A stretch of DNA of 63,471 nt from NCBI GenBank assembly GCA_013298775.1, contig JAAFIV010000028.1:1-63471 (forward strand), read 5' to 3'. The notes beneath the pieces were generated by a model, which saw only the letters and a program-made list of their open reading frames with translations, did not search any database and was not told the origin of the DNA. The stretch is from Ignavibacteria bacterium. GTDB taxonomy: Bacteria; Bacteroidota; Ignavibacteria; Kapaibacteriales; UBA4661. Positions 25,965-34,904 of the stretch are shown piece by piece; within the stretch, counting starts at the first letter, position 1, and the number at the start of each line of letters is the position of its first letter. Position numbers and translations under genes: made by a program.

Positions 25965-28900
25965 TTACTTGACGACCGTCATTTGTCGGACAATTTTCTC
26001 GCCATTTGCTTCCATCACGTAGAAGTACACACCAGATTCTAAGCGGCTTGTGTTCACTTGTACATCGTGAGTGCCTTTGGGCAACATTGCCTGAAGTGGC
26101 GTATCTATCAGCGTTCCAAGCGTATTGAAGATAGAAATTTTCACAAGCGACGACTCGGTAAGACCAAGCGTAAAGCTCGTAAGACTTGTACTCGGATTCG
26201 GGAAGTTTTGCTCCATGAAATAGCTGCGTGGCGCGGAATTTGTCGTCAGGCGAATCACCACCTCACAACGCCCAGTATCCAAGCGCAGAAGCGGCTTCCC
26301 TTCGCCCGAAAGCGGCAGTACATCTTGCACGCAGAAGGCGTTTATCACAAGGGAATCGCGGTATGGCTGCTGCACGAGCGGCGAGAAACAGAGCGTGAGC
26401 TGGCGCGTTGCACCATTCGGCGGAACAATAAACGGAAACTGCGATTCTGGCAAGGAGAACCACAAGTTTCGGCGCGGCGTGAGGCGTTCAATCACAAACG
26501 GCTTTGTACCAACGTTGCGATAGGTCAGCGTTTGGCATTCCAAGCGCGTGATTTCAACTGCTCCAAACACGCCTGATTGCTGGGCTGGAGGCGTTGGAGG
26601 AACAAGTTCGAGCGTGAAACCTTGCACCGTATCGCGAATGACACGCTCGTTTCCTGCGGAATCAATCACTTGAATCGCGTAAATGGCATCACGTCTGGGG
26701 TTCACGATATTTAGTCGAGCGCGAACATCTTGTGAATTATTGCTCGTAATGGGGTCAATTTGCAAAGAACAATTGATAAGCTGCCCCAATACTTGCACCG
26801 CTCGCACACCAGAAGGAAATGGCTCGGAGTCCGTGATACGCAAGGAAACAAGCCGTGCGCAGTTATCCACAGTAGAAGCAATCGTTGGCGGAGTTGTATC
26901 AACACCAACATCCACCACCAAGCGAAGAATGGTGCGGGTGAGACAGTTTGTGGTGATTGAATATTCCCCCACAACAGAACCTTGCTGCGTGGCTTCTACT
27001 CGCAGTGTCAGCGTATCACGTTCATTGGGTCGCAACACAAGCGGTAGCGCACGCAAGCTCGGAATAATGCGGGCATTGGCGGTATTTGTGAGTATTGTCA
27101 GTCGTTGATTTGTGATTGTTTGCGTTGTTGCTCCATAATTTTCAATCACAAAACGAAATACTCGACTACGCCCAACGTCAAGCGTGATGCGGCGTTCTTG
27201 CACTTGCGCATTTGCTCCAATGCCCTGCAATGCCACCGTCGCGCCCGTAATGAAAAACGTCCGGCGTGCCACAAAGCCCGCAGAATCTCGCGCCACGAGC
27301 GTAAATGAACCATCGGAAAGAGTATTTTGCAAAGCGGCGGAAAAGCGCACACTATCGGCAAAAGGGCGGAACGATGCGATGTTCACGCTTACATTTTGCA
27401 CATTTTCCACTTGCACCGAAGCAATACGCGAATCCGTTGCCAGCGTATCGAAGACTATACCACGCACGCTAAAGCAAGAATCGCGAGTAATAATTGAGGG
27501 TTCATCGCGGTCGGGCGCAATGACACGCAATTTTCCACCGCCCACATATCCATACGAATTCAGCACGCCATAGCCATACACATATATCCCGAAGGCAGAA
27601 TCGGCGCGGGCTGTGTGCGTTCCAGCACTTGTGGGAATATTTACATAGGAAAAGGTAGAGCTTGGAATTGCCGTAAAACGATTGCGCCCAATAACGGTTT
27701 CATCGAAGCGGACATTATCCAGAGTTGCATTTGGCGCGACAATGGTAACATAATGAAATTCAAATACTTGACCGCCCGTTACGGCTGGAAGCGTTGGGTC
27801 GGTGGCGGACACATTCACAACGCGGTAGCTGTTATCATATTGCTCGACTGTTGGAATGACGAGCATAAAGGGGTCGCCGCGAAAGTCGTTGCCATCACGC
27901 GGGCTGGAGGTTTTTTTGTATTGCGCAACAAGAATTTGGTCGGTTGCGGTAATACGTCCAGGATTGATAAGATTTTCCTCGAAATACTCTCCCGCCGCCA
28001 GCGTCCGGACAAATTGACCATTGAAGAAAACCCGCGTGGAATCATATGCGGCAAGCACTCGGAATTTGTCGTTGCCGTCAATCTCGCCTTGTGCGCGTAT
28101 GAAGGGCGTGATAAATGCGCTTTTGCCCCATGTTTCCAAGCTCGGAAGCTGCTCGACAAGGTGGTCGCGGGTGCGGAAGGGATTACCACGCTCTTCGACG
28201 GGAATGGTGGCTCGCTGATGTCCAGCAAAAACGGCAATCGGTTTATTTGCTCGAACACGGCTTCCTGTCAGGTCTCCAAAGCCTAGACGCGAGCGAGGGT
28301 CAGCTTGAACGAGATAGCTATCGCCGAGATTCATCCGCACTACTTGTGGCGCGGTTGATTGTGCTAATAAAGTCGGCGCACTTGGTTCTATGCGGACTTC
28401 CGTGCCATTTTCCGTTGCAACAATAGCAAACTGCGACGGCGTACTAATGTCGTTTGGATTGCTTGCACTAAACGCCATGCCCGTTGCATCGCTTTTGTAG
28501 GAAAGAATCACGTATTCTTGCCCCAGCGAGGTGCTTGGCAAGGCGAGAAAGGCATCGCTGGTGTACAAGGCTTGATTTAAGCCATATACCGTAACCTCGT
28601 CATTCGCCGTAACGCGAAAATACTGGCGTGCAATGCGCTCAGATTGAGCATTCGTCAGGTCAATGAGTGCGCCATTACTACGTCCGCCAGAGAAAAAGCC
28701 CTGCAATTCAAAATCTTGAAAATTGATGCGAAAAATGAATACTTCATTAGGATTGGTAATGCGAAAGGGGCGCGTATTTTCTATGCCATTACGATTGCGA
28801 AAGGCAATTTGCCCGCTTGTAGGAACATCACTCGTGATGTAAATGGAGAGCGAATCGGTAAGACTTGAGCGACCAGAAAGGTCATGCACATTGGGCATAA

Positions 28901-29081
28901 ACGTCATAAAAAAATCGCGCCCGCGACTAGTGCGATTCTGAGGATTGACGGGCTGTGCGAGCATATCACCACAGAAGAGCATCAGAACAACAAACAGCAT
29001 AAACGAGGCGCGTAAAAGGCGGCGAGCGGCGATAGATTCTCGTGTTCTGGGTCGTATGCTACAAAAAAAGAATGTACTCAT
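25965..29081 (-). CDS. IgGFc-binding-domain surface protein with T9SS sorting tail
   Basis: A 1038-residue secreted protein. A signal peptide ends near DMLAQ (about 43). The first half resembles the IgGFc-binding N-terminal domain (RGRDFFMTFMPNV, VTVYGLNQALYTSDAFLALP, GQEYVILSYKS, PIAVFAGHQRATIP, VEQLPSLETWGKSAFITP). The second half holds Ig-like/DUF1573-type beta domains. A T9SS type A sorting domain ends it (FPNPSTSLTSF ... ESGVYFYVMEANGEKIVRQM). It is probably anchored on the cell surface and may bind other cells or glycoproteins. The ATG at 29081 is preferred to a TTG at 29129. Confidence 0.8.
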   Translation of the reverse strand: MSTFFFCSIRPRTRESIAARRLLRASFMLFVVLMLFCGDMLAQPVNPQNRTSRGRDFFMTFMPNVHDLSGRSSLTDSLSIYITSDVPTSGQIAFRNRNGIENTRPFRITNPNEVFIFRINFQDFELQGFFSGGRSNGALIDLTNAQSERIARQYFRVTANDEVTVYGLNQALYTSDAFLALPSTSLGQEYVILSYKSDATGMAFSASNPNDISTPSQFAIVATENGTEVRIEPSAPTLLAQSTAPQVVRMNLGDSYLVQADPRSRLGFGDLTGSRVRANKPIAVFAGHQRATIPVEERGNPFRTRDHLVEQLPSLETWGKSAFITPFIRAQGEIDGNDKFRVLAAYDSTRVFFNGQFVRTLAAGEYFEENLINPGRITATDQILVAQYKKTSSPRDGNDFRGDPFMLVIPTVEQYDNSYRVVNVSATDPTLPAVTGGQVFEFHYVTIVAPNATLDNVRFDETVIGRNRFTAIPSSTFSYVNIPTSAGTHTARADSAFGIYVYGYGVLNSYGYVGGGKLRVIAPDRDEPSIITRDSCFSVRGIVFDTLATDSRIASVQVENVQNVSVNIASFRPFADSVRFSAALQNTLSDGSFTLVARDSAGFVARRTFFITGATVALQGIGANAQVQERRITLDVGRSRVFRFVIENYGATTQTITNQRLTILTNTANARIIPSLRALPLVLRPNERDTLTLRVEATQQGSVVGEYSITTNCLTRTILRLVVDVGVDTTPPTIASTVDNCARLVSLRITDSEPFPSGVRAVQVLGQLINCSLQIDPITSNNSQDVRARLNIVNPRRDAIYAIQVIDSAGNERVIRDTVQGFTLELVPPTPPAQQSGVFGAVEITRLECQTLTYRNVGTKPFVIERLTPRRNLWFSLPESQFPFIVPPNGATRQLTLCFSPLVQQPYRDSLVINAFCVQDVLPLSGEGKPLLRLDTGRCEVVIRLTTNSAPRSYFMEQNFPNPSTSLTSFTLGLTESSLVKISIFNTLGTLIDTPLQAMLPKGTHDVQVNTSRLESGVYFYVMEANGEKIVRQMTVVK

Positions 29082-29214
29082 GAGGGTTTGAAAGTGGTGA
29101 TTCAGAAGCCTAGTGCAGAGGGAAAACAAGGGAGAGGTCGTGGTTGATGAGAGCTTGCTTGAACAGGTAAATTATCAAAAAAAGTTGGTGAAAAAAAACG
29201 AGAATTTACACATA

Positions 29215-29333
29215 GGAGCTTCGCAAAGGGCGCAGACAAGAGTGTCTGCGCTACCACGCGATGCGGATTTACGTATCTTCGGTAGCACAGACACTCCTGT
29301 CTGTGCCACAAAACGAGCATTTTGCTAAAGTCC
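29215..29333. mobile_element. MITE-like element A, copy 2 (TA-flanked)
   Basis: It has the same layout as the copy at 11700: left end GGAGCTTCGCAAAGG, inner palindromes GCGCAGACAAGAGTGTCTGCGC and (21 bp later) its CACAGACACTCCTGTCTGTG relative, right end on the other strand GGACTTTAGCAAAATGCTCG. TA flanks it at 29213-29214 and 29334-29335. It lies between aroK and the adhesin gene. Confidence 0.8.
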
Positions 29334-29374
29334 TAACACAGAACATTGCCACAAAAGGATGTACACAAAAGAGC

Positions 29375-29956
29375 CTACGGACGAAGTATTGCGCTGCAAC
29401 ATTCTTGAATGCTCATGGTGCTAGTATTGATGCGGCGTGTGGCGTATTGCTCGTAGATTGGCAAACGGCGGGTGTAATTAGCAATGAGGTCGGAACGCAT
29501 ATCTGAAGCGGCATTCAAGAGTGGTCGCTGTGTGGCGTTGGTGGCTTGTGATTCGGGTGCAGCCAGAAGACGCGAAAGAACGTCATCTACGTCAGCATGA
29601 ATCCACACAATTTCGCCAAGCTCGCTCAAAAGCCGCATGTTTTCTGGATTTTCTACAACACCACCGCCACAATCTATGACGAATGGAGCATCAAGATTAT
29701 TGTGCAAAGTAGGATGAATTTTCTCCCACACGTCGCGTATTTCCTCGTGTTCATGGCGACGAAATTCTGCCCACCCGTGTTCGTGGACAAAATCGGCAAT
29801 ACTCATGCCAAGCCGCTTTGTTACTTGCTCATCGGTGGAGATGCGCTCTGCACCTCGCTGTGCAGCGCATTCGAGGGAAATCGTCGTTTTACCTGTGCCG
29901 CGAAAGCCGATAAAAACGAGATTGCGGGGTGATTGGTATGAAAGAGATGGTCCCAT
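29375..29956 (-). CDS. aroK: Shikimate kinase
   Basis: A 193-residue P-loop kinase that phosphorylates shikimate in aromatic amino acid synthesis. The Walker A is GFRGTGKTT (about 17-25). A conserved ISTDEQV (about 41-47) contains the substrate Asp, FVIDCGGGVV (near 91-100) is the shikimate-binding GGG, and RPLL lies in the lid. The ATG at 29956 starts 11 bp after the rlmI stop, which fits an rlmI-aroK operon; the frame also extends upstream into rlmI, but that part is not kinase-like. Confidence 0.88.
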   Translation of the reverse strand: MGPSLSYQSPRNLVFIGFRGTGKTTISLECAAQRGAERISTDEQVTKRLGMSIADFVHEHGWAEFRRHEHEEIRDVWEKIHPTLHNNLDAPFVIDCGGGVVENPENMRLLSELGEIVWIHADVDDVLSRLLAAPESQATNATQRPLLNAASDMRSDLIANYTRRLPIYEQYATRRINTSTMSIQECCSAILRP

Positions 29957-29967
29957 TGCGGAGGAAT

Positions 29968-31203
29968 TTATTGCAGAATCTCGAAGATAAAAAATTTCAA
30001 ATACTTGGTTTCGGGCATACTCGCGAGAATCGGATGGCATGGCGACTGCATCCCGCGAAAAATCAGGCGCAGTTGCCGACGCTCACGCAAGGCTTCTTCT
30101 TGGATAATTTCCCAAAGGACATCTTCCGAAACGTGATGAGAACAGCTTCCTGTGGCAAGCAAGCCACCTTTCGGCAAGAGCTTGAGCGCAGCACGATTGA
30201 TTTTTGCATACCCGCGTTTTGCTTGCGGAATGGCATTTTTCGCTTTGGCAAAGGCTGGCGGGTCAAGAATGATGCAGTCCCAGCGTTTTTCGGGTGGAAG
30301 TTGGAAGGCGGCATCGCGCTCTCCAGCAAGGTTGTGAAGATAATCGAACACGTCCGATGTTTCAAAGCGTGCGCGGTCGTCCATACCATTCAAACTCGTG
30401 TTGATGCGGCATCGGCGAATGGCAGCATCGGAAGAATCCAAACCCAAGACCTCTTTCGCGCCGCCCGAAGCCGCATGCAGCGCGAAACCGCCTTGATTGG
30501 TAAAACAGTCCAGAACCCGCATTCCACCACAGAGTTCCTTGATTTTCTGCCGATTCAGCTTTTGGTCGAGGAAATATCCCGTTTTCTGCCCTTCCATGAG
30601 CGACAAGGAAAAAAGAATACCCTGTTCACGCATGAGAATTTCCGCAGGAATCTCGCCCCACACCACGCTTTCACGCGCCTCTAAGCCTTCGTGCTTGCGC
30701 AAGGCGGAATTATTTTTCTCAATAATTCCTTTCGTATTCGGAAACACCTCGCACAGAGCCGAGCAAATATCCTGAATGCGAGCATCCATGCCGTATGCAA
30801 GTGTTTGTAGTACGAAATAATCTGCGGCATTGTCGGGCGTGGTATATTTGTCAATCACAAGTCCGGGCAGCAGGTCGGATTCGCCAAACACAAGACGATA
30901 ACTGGTTTCTGAGGGAAAAAGCCGTGTGCGAAGGTTCTGCGCTGTGCGAAAGCGTTCAGCGAAAAAATTCACCGAAAGCTCGTCAATACTGGTGTTGAGC
31001 AAACGCACCGCGATTTGGCTCTTGGGATTTACCATGCCTGTTCCATAGCTACGACCGCTTGCATCCTCCACCGTTACGAGGTTTCCAGCGTCCATTGCTA
31101 AAAATTCTTTTTGCTGTGCTTGGTCAATTTCATTCGCAAATACCCACGCATGCCCCATGCGGAGGCGTTCATTGGTGCGGTTTTTGAGCCTGATAGTGTG
31201 CAT
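29968..31203 (-). CDS. rlmI: Class I rRNA cytosine methyltransferase, RlmI-like
   Basis: A 411-residue protein. An N-terminal PUA domain (about 1-75, RLKNRTNERLRMGHAWVFAN) is followed by a middle domain and a SAM methyltransferase domain with VLDCFTNQGGFALHAA (motif I), VLGLDSS, and the catalytic ILDPPAFAK plus GSCSHHV segments. The family methylates C1962 of 23S rRNA. The ATG at 31203 is chosen over a TTG three codons earlier. It is the upstream gene of a pair with aroK. Confidence 0.88.
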   Translation of the reverse strand: MHTIRLKNRTNERLRMGHAWVFANEIDQAQQKEFLAMDAGNLVTVEDASGRSYGTGMVNPKSQIAVRLLNTSIDELSVNFFAERFRTAQNLRTRLFPSETSYRLVFGESDLLPGLVIDKYTTPDNAADYFVLQTLAYGMDARIQDICSALCEVFPNTKGIIEKNNSALRKHEGLEARESVVWGEIPAEILMREQGILFSLSLMEGQKTGYFLDQKLNRQKIKELCGGMRVLDCFTNQGGFALHAASGGAKEVLGLDSSDAAIRRCRINTSLNGMDDRARFETSDVFDYLHNLAGERDAAFQLPPEKRWDCIILDPPAFAKAKNAIPQAKRGYAKINRAALKLLPKGGLLATGSCSHHVSEDVLWEIIQEEALRERRQLRLIFRGMQSPCHPILASMPETKYLKFFIFEILQ

Positions 31204-31225
31204 GATGTTCAAAATAGATGAGACC

Positions 31226-31305
31226 GAAATTGCGTGAGGCTGGAATCACGTGAGGCTGGAATTACGTGAGGGTGAAATTACGTGAGGGTGAAATTACGTG
31301 AGGGT
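31226..31305. repeat. Tandem repeat, 5 x 16 bp
   Basis: Five adjacent 16-bp units of the form GAAATTACGTGAGGGT, diverging at the left end and identical in the last two (31274-31305). The last unit leads into a family B hairpin. There are no spacers. Confidence 0.92.
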
Positions 31306-31440
31306 CTCAATTCCTATTGAGGCTCTCACTTCGTCGCCGTGTGTTGCCACAAGTGAGACCCTCACTAGGAAGTGGAGGCTCTCACTTCGTCGCCGTGTGT
31401 TGCCACAAGTGAGACCCTCACTAGGAAGTGAGAGTCTCAC
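31306..31440. repeat. Hairpin B array with exact 56-bp duplication
   Basis: Family B arms occur several times. A 56-bp unit beginning GAGGCTCTCACTTCGTCGCC is repeated head to tail at 31319-31374 and 31375-31430. GAGACCCTCACTAGGAAGTG forms the other arm. The array fills the gap between the S41 protease and rlmI genes. Confidence 0.9.
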
Positions 31441-31451
31441 CTATTTTAATT

Positions 31452-33059
31452 TTACTGCTTTGCCAATTTTTTCACTTCAGGAAAAAGCTGTAACGCCTTC
31501 TGCACTTGTTTATCGTTGGTGATACTGACTGCAATTTGCTCATTGATATTCCACAGACCCCGCGCCAATTGAGCTTTGATATAGGTTTTGATAATGCGTT
31601 CATCGGTAGCATATTGCGCATCATTCCAAACAATGCCACGCTTTTCGGCAAGCGCACGAAGTCCCGCAATGGCATCGCTGCCAACCGCATAGTTACTGAG
31701 GAAACGCCCAAATTCCCCTTGAAATGTGCTGCGTACACTCTCGCCTTTTTGCGCTAAGTAACTATCGCAAAACTCGCGTAAAACCTTGCTTGCAAGCTCT
31801 ATTGTGAGCTTGGTAACGGTATCAGTTTTGACGACGTAATCTGGCACAATTCCGCCACCGCCATACACGGTGCGCCCTGAAAGCGTCTTAAATGCTGGGC
31901 GCGAGGAATCACCTTTTTCTTTGTGCGCAATGTTATCGCCCTCTGCTTCGTCTTTGCGACCTTCCAAGCGGCGATATTTTGCAAAATCTTTCGAGTACGG
32001 ACGCTGGATGGAACGTCCTGACGGCGTGTAATAGCGCGAAATGGTGAGGCGATACGACGAGCCATCCGACAAATCATACGGACGCTGCACTAAACCTTTA
32101 CCGAAGGATGTTTCGCCAACAATCAAACCTCTGTCCAAATCCTGCACCGCGCCAGCAACAATCTCGCTTGCAGACGCAGAACCCGCATCCAGCATGACGA
32201 TAAGCGGGATGTCTTCAAACTCGCCACCGCCCGTGCCGATATACTCATCGTTAAACTGCGTTTGCCGCCCTTTCGTATAGACAATACGCTGTCCTTCGGG
32301 AATAAAGGCATCGGCAAGCTCAAAGGCTTGGTCGAGCAGACCGCCTGGGTTGCCGCGCAAATCCAGAACCATGCGTTTCATGCCCTCCGAGCGAAGTTTC
32401 CGTGCGGCTTTCACGAATTCATCAAACATCGTTGCACGAAATTGATTAACCGCAATGTAGCCAATATCAGTGTTTGGAATCACAAACGACGCGCTCACAC
32501 TATAAATCGGAATTTTATCACGAACAATGGTAAAGTCGAGCAAATCCCGCATATTTCCTCGCTTAATCCCTACATCTACTTTTGTATTTTTCGGACCTTT
32601 CAGCGCACGAATAACACTCGTATCAGCAAATCCGACTGCATTTTTTCCGTCAATTTTGACAATTTTATCGCCTGCTCGAATGCCCAGTTTCTCGCTCGGA
32701 CCACCAATTATCGGGGTTACAATCGTGATGGTATCGTTGATAATTTCAAACTGTACACCAATTCCTTCAAAACTGCCACGAAAATCCTCATCTTCACGCT
32801 GCTTCTGCACGACGGGAATATAGACGGAATGCGGGTCTAAGTCGTTCAGCAAGCCTTTGATAGCAGATTCTGTGAGCTTGTCGGTGTTGATGGTATCAAC
32901 GTAGTTTTTCTGGGCATTAGCAAGAATTTCCTCGAATTTTTCCGCATTCTTACTCACACCTCCGCCACCGGAAAACGGCTGTTCAGACCTCTTGGAAAGC
33001 CAGTATCCAGCCAAAAATCCAAAGAGAACACCAATGGCAATAAGGAGAATTTTTTTCAT
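31452..33059 (-). CDS. S41 family C-terminal processing peptidase
   Basis: A 535-residue Ctp/Tsp protease. A membrane anchor or signal (about 3-22, MKKILLIAIGVLFGFLAG) is followed by an N-terminal helical part, a PDZ domain (about 85-170, with KLGIRAGDKIVKIDG) and the S41 core with LDLRGNPGGLLDQA. The nucleophile Ser lies in LDAGSASASEIVAGA (near 293) and the catalytic Lys in GETSFGKGLVQ (near 320). It trims periplasmic or envelope proteins at the C terminus. The ATG at 33059 gives a normal signal; the longer upstream frame runs through a repeat and is not protein-like. Confidence 0.92.
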   Translation of the reverse strand: MKKILLIAIGVLFGFLAGYWLSKRSEQPFSGGGGVSKNAEKFEEILANAQKNYVDTINTDKLTESAIKGLLNDLDPHSVYIPVVQKQREDEDFRGSFEGIGVQFEIINDTITIVTPIIGGPSEKLGIRAGDKIVKIDGKNAVGFADTSVIRALKGPKNTKVDVGIKRGNMRDLLDFTIVRDKIPIYSVSASFVIPNTDIGYIAVNQFRATMFDEFVKAARKLRSEGMKRMVLDLRGNPGGLLDQAFELADAFIPEGQRIVYTKGRQTQFNDEYIGTGGGEFEDIPLIVMLDAGSASASEIVAGAVQDLDRGLIVGETSFGKGLVQRPYDLSDGSSYRLTISRYYTPSGRSIQRPYSKDFAKYRRLEGRKDEAEGDNIAHKEKGDSSRPAFKTLSGRTVYGGGGIVPDYVVKTDTVTKLTIELASKVLREFCDSYLAQKGESVRSTFQGEFGRFLSNYAVGSDAIAGLRALAEKRGIVWNDAQYATDERIIKTYIKAQLARGLWNINEQIAVSITNDKQVQKALQLFPEVKKLAKQ

Positions 33060-33129
33060 AGAATGCGTGTAAAAAAGAGTGGGAATGCTTGTTGAATTTG
33101 GTAAAAATGGTAGGATTCTGAAAGCAATA

Positions 33130-33212
33130 GTGGCACAGAAACTCTTATTTGTGAGTTTTGGTGCGGGCTTCAGGTGAAAAACACAAATAAGGATGTCCGT
33201 GCTACTACTGTG
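33130..33212. repeat. Element A relative (degenerate)
   Basis: AGTGGCACAGAAACTCTTAT ... AAATAAGGATGTCCGTGCTACT is a decayed two-palindrome unit that aligns with the better copy at 49018-49110. It fills much of the gap upstream of the S41 gene. Confidence 0.6.
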
Positions 33213-33269
33213 TTCTTCTCCGTGTGCTGCGCTATTTTGCGAATGCAATCCAACAGGAAGCACGTAATT

Positions 33270-33809
33270 TTAATTATTTTCAGCGTCAAGTTCCGCGTAA
33301 TTCTGCGTTGCTGTTGAACGAGAACGTGCTGTTTCCAAGCCTCTAAGTTTGAAGGCGGCATGGAGTGTACCTAAACTCGTTTTGAAGCGGTCGGATGTAG
33401 CTTTGTAGCCATTGCTCATGTAGTAGCGGTGCATTTTTTCAATCTTTTTATCGGAAAACGCCATCACGCGGCGATTGTGCTGGCGAATGCTTGGGAGCTT
33501 GTATTTAGAGAATTGCGAGCGAATAACAGAAATACGAATATTGAAATGCTCTGACGTTTTCTTTAAACTTTGAGAATGTTTGTAGAATGCGTGCATTCTT
33601 AGCACATCGAAGTGCGATAAATCATGTGTTTTTCGCGGTCGTATTGCTAAGTTATTGCGCTGAAACGCCTCATAAATACTGCTAATCGAAAAGCCGTACT
33701 TTGCTGATAAATCCCGCAAACTTGCCCCTTCGTCGTAATCATTGTACAAGCGTGTGAGAATATCACTGGTAATTTTTGTGGCAACAGAGCCACCAGAATA
33801 TTTGCTCAT
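33270..33809 (-). CDS. Protein made of three helix-turn-helix repeats
   Basis: A 179-residue, basic protein. Three similar segments of about 50 residues follow one another (about 8-60, 61-110, 111-165), each with a helix of the form L-R-M-H-x-F/Y-Y, an S-L-K/R-x-x-S-x-x-F/Y helix and a second helix ending in a basic stretch. Examples are GASLRDLSAKYGFSISSIYE, SQSLKKTSEHFNIRISVIRS and GYKATSDRFKTSLGTLHAAF. This is the look of resolvase/transposase-type HTH domains but with no catalytic part. It may be a DNA-binding regulator or a domesticated fragment. The ATG at 33809 is used; upstream in-frame sequence is unlike protein. It follows the HD gene on the same strand. Confidence 0.65.
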   Translation of the reverse strand: MSKYSGGSVATKITSDILTRLYNDYDEGASLRDLSAKYGFSISSIYEAFQRNNLAIRPRKTHDLSHFDVLRMHAFYKHSQSLKKTSEHFNIRISVIRSQFSKYKLPSIRQHNRRVMAFSDKKIEKMHRYYMSNGYKATSDRFKTSLGTLHAAFKLRGLETARSRSTATQNYAELDAENN

Positions 33810-33997
33810 TTGTTTGTAAACAAAAAAGTTGAAACAACAGTGAAACCTAAAAAGCGTGAATACATACAACCAAACATCCCTGAACAACACGTGTATATGC
33901 GCTCTCCAAGCCCTATGATGATGAAGGCAGACGCATTTTTTTTGGGAGTATCGTTCCCAAACTTTACTCCATTTCCATTCCGTTTTTACCGCAAAAA

Positions 33998-34639
33998 TCA
34001 CCCTAAAAACTTGTTCCGCTCTTTTTTGAGTTCGCGGCTGATGTACTGCAAACGCTTGTTGTTTGGGCGTTTTTCGGCGAGAGGTAAATAGCGTTCGGTG
34101 GTATTGGTGATGTACAAAATCGGATTGCGTTTCAAATTAAATTCCAAGCAACGGAAGTTATCCAAGCGAGCCGTGAGACGGATGAGTAAACAATCTTCAC
34201 TTTCATTGCGGAGTTTTTCAACGTGCGCAAGGTCGGTTTCATCGGGCTTCTGGCGTTGTTGGGAAAGGTCTTTGGTGAGCGTTTCCACAACATACGCCAC
34301 ATATTGACCAAAATTGTATTCCAACACTTCTTTGGTAATGGTGGTGGAATCTTCCAAAACGTCGTGAAGGAGCGCAGAACAGAGAATATCGGAATCGGTG
34401 CATTCGAGTTCATCAATCAAAATCTTGCACACCCGCGTAGAATGGTAAAAGTAGGGCGTTCCGTCGTTGCGGGATTGTTTCTCATGCACGTTTTCGGCAA
34501 GTTCGTAGGCACTCATTACTTTATGCACATCTAGCACATCTACTTTCTCACGCAGACGTGCTTCCAGCTCATCTTTGCTGAGATGTGTGCGATTGTATGG
34601 AACGGCGTTTGGGTCAAGATTGAAGTATGGTTGAGGCAT
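33998..34639 (-). CDS. HD-domain hydrolase, RelA/SpoT-like
   Basis: A 213-residue single-domain protein resembling the HD hydrolase part of Rel/SpoT and small alarmone hydrolases, which split (p)ppGpp. Visible are YFYHSTRV (H66), CSALLHDVLEDST (H92, D93, E96, D97) and IRLTARLDNFR (about 153-163). In Rel the last motif is ADRxHNMR and its Asp binds manganese; here that position is Ala157, and an Asp (D160) stands three residues later. Activity is therefore uncertain. It has its own exact-match promoter about 90 bp upstream, and the triple-HTH gene lies downstream. Confidence 0.7.
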   Translation of the reverse strand: MPQPYFNLDPNAVPYNRTHLSKDELEARLREKVDVLDVHKVMSAYELAENVHEKQSRNDGTPYFYHSTRVCKILIDELECTDSDILCSALLHDVLEDSTTITKEVLEYNFGQYVAYVVETLTKDLSQQRQKPDETDLAHVEKLRNESEDCLLIRLTARLDNFRCLEFNLKRNPILYITNTTERYLPLAEKRPNNKRLQYISRELKKERNKFLG

Positions 34640-34729
34640 ATTCAGTATGAGGAAAAACGATGGAGAAAACCAGCCTATGTTTTTTGAAATGTGCTTGAAA
34701 ATATCATAACATAATCATGATAATTCCCT

Positions 34730-34760
34730 CAAAGATACGCTCTTTATGGCGTTTTCGCAA
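34730..34760 (-). promoter_or_regulatory. Bacteroidota-type promoter for the HD gene
   Basis: On the minus strand: TTG (34760-34758), 20 bp spacer, TATCTTTG (34737-34730). It matches TTG-N19/20-TAnnTTTG exactly and lies about 90 bp before the HD-domain start. Confidence 0.6.
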
Positions 34761-34825
34761 GTGTTTATCGTCGGTTGCTTATTGTTCTCTTCGGACGTGC
34801 GCCATTGAAGATTCCAAAAATAAAA

Positions 34826-34880
34826 AGAGTTCACCAAGCAAGCAAAGATGTGGTAAAACTGTGCCTACACGATGAACTCT
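34826..34880 (-). terminator. Possible terminator after the DUF4249 gene
   Basis: AGAGTTCA (34826-34833) and TGAACTCT (34873-34880) pair across a long loop, and on the minus strand a T-rich stretch follows. The long loop makes it uncertain. Confidence 0.4.
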
Positions 34881-34904
34881 GAGAAAAAATTTACACAATG
34901 ATTT

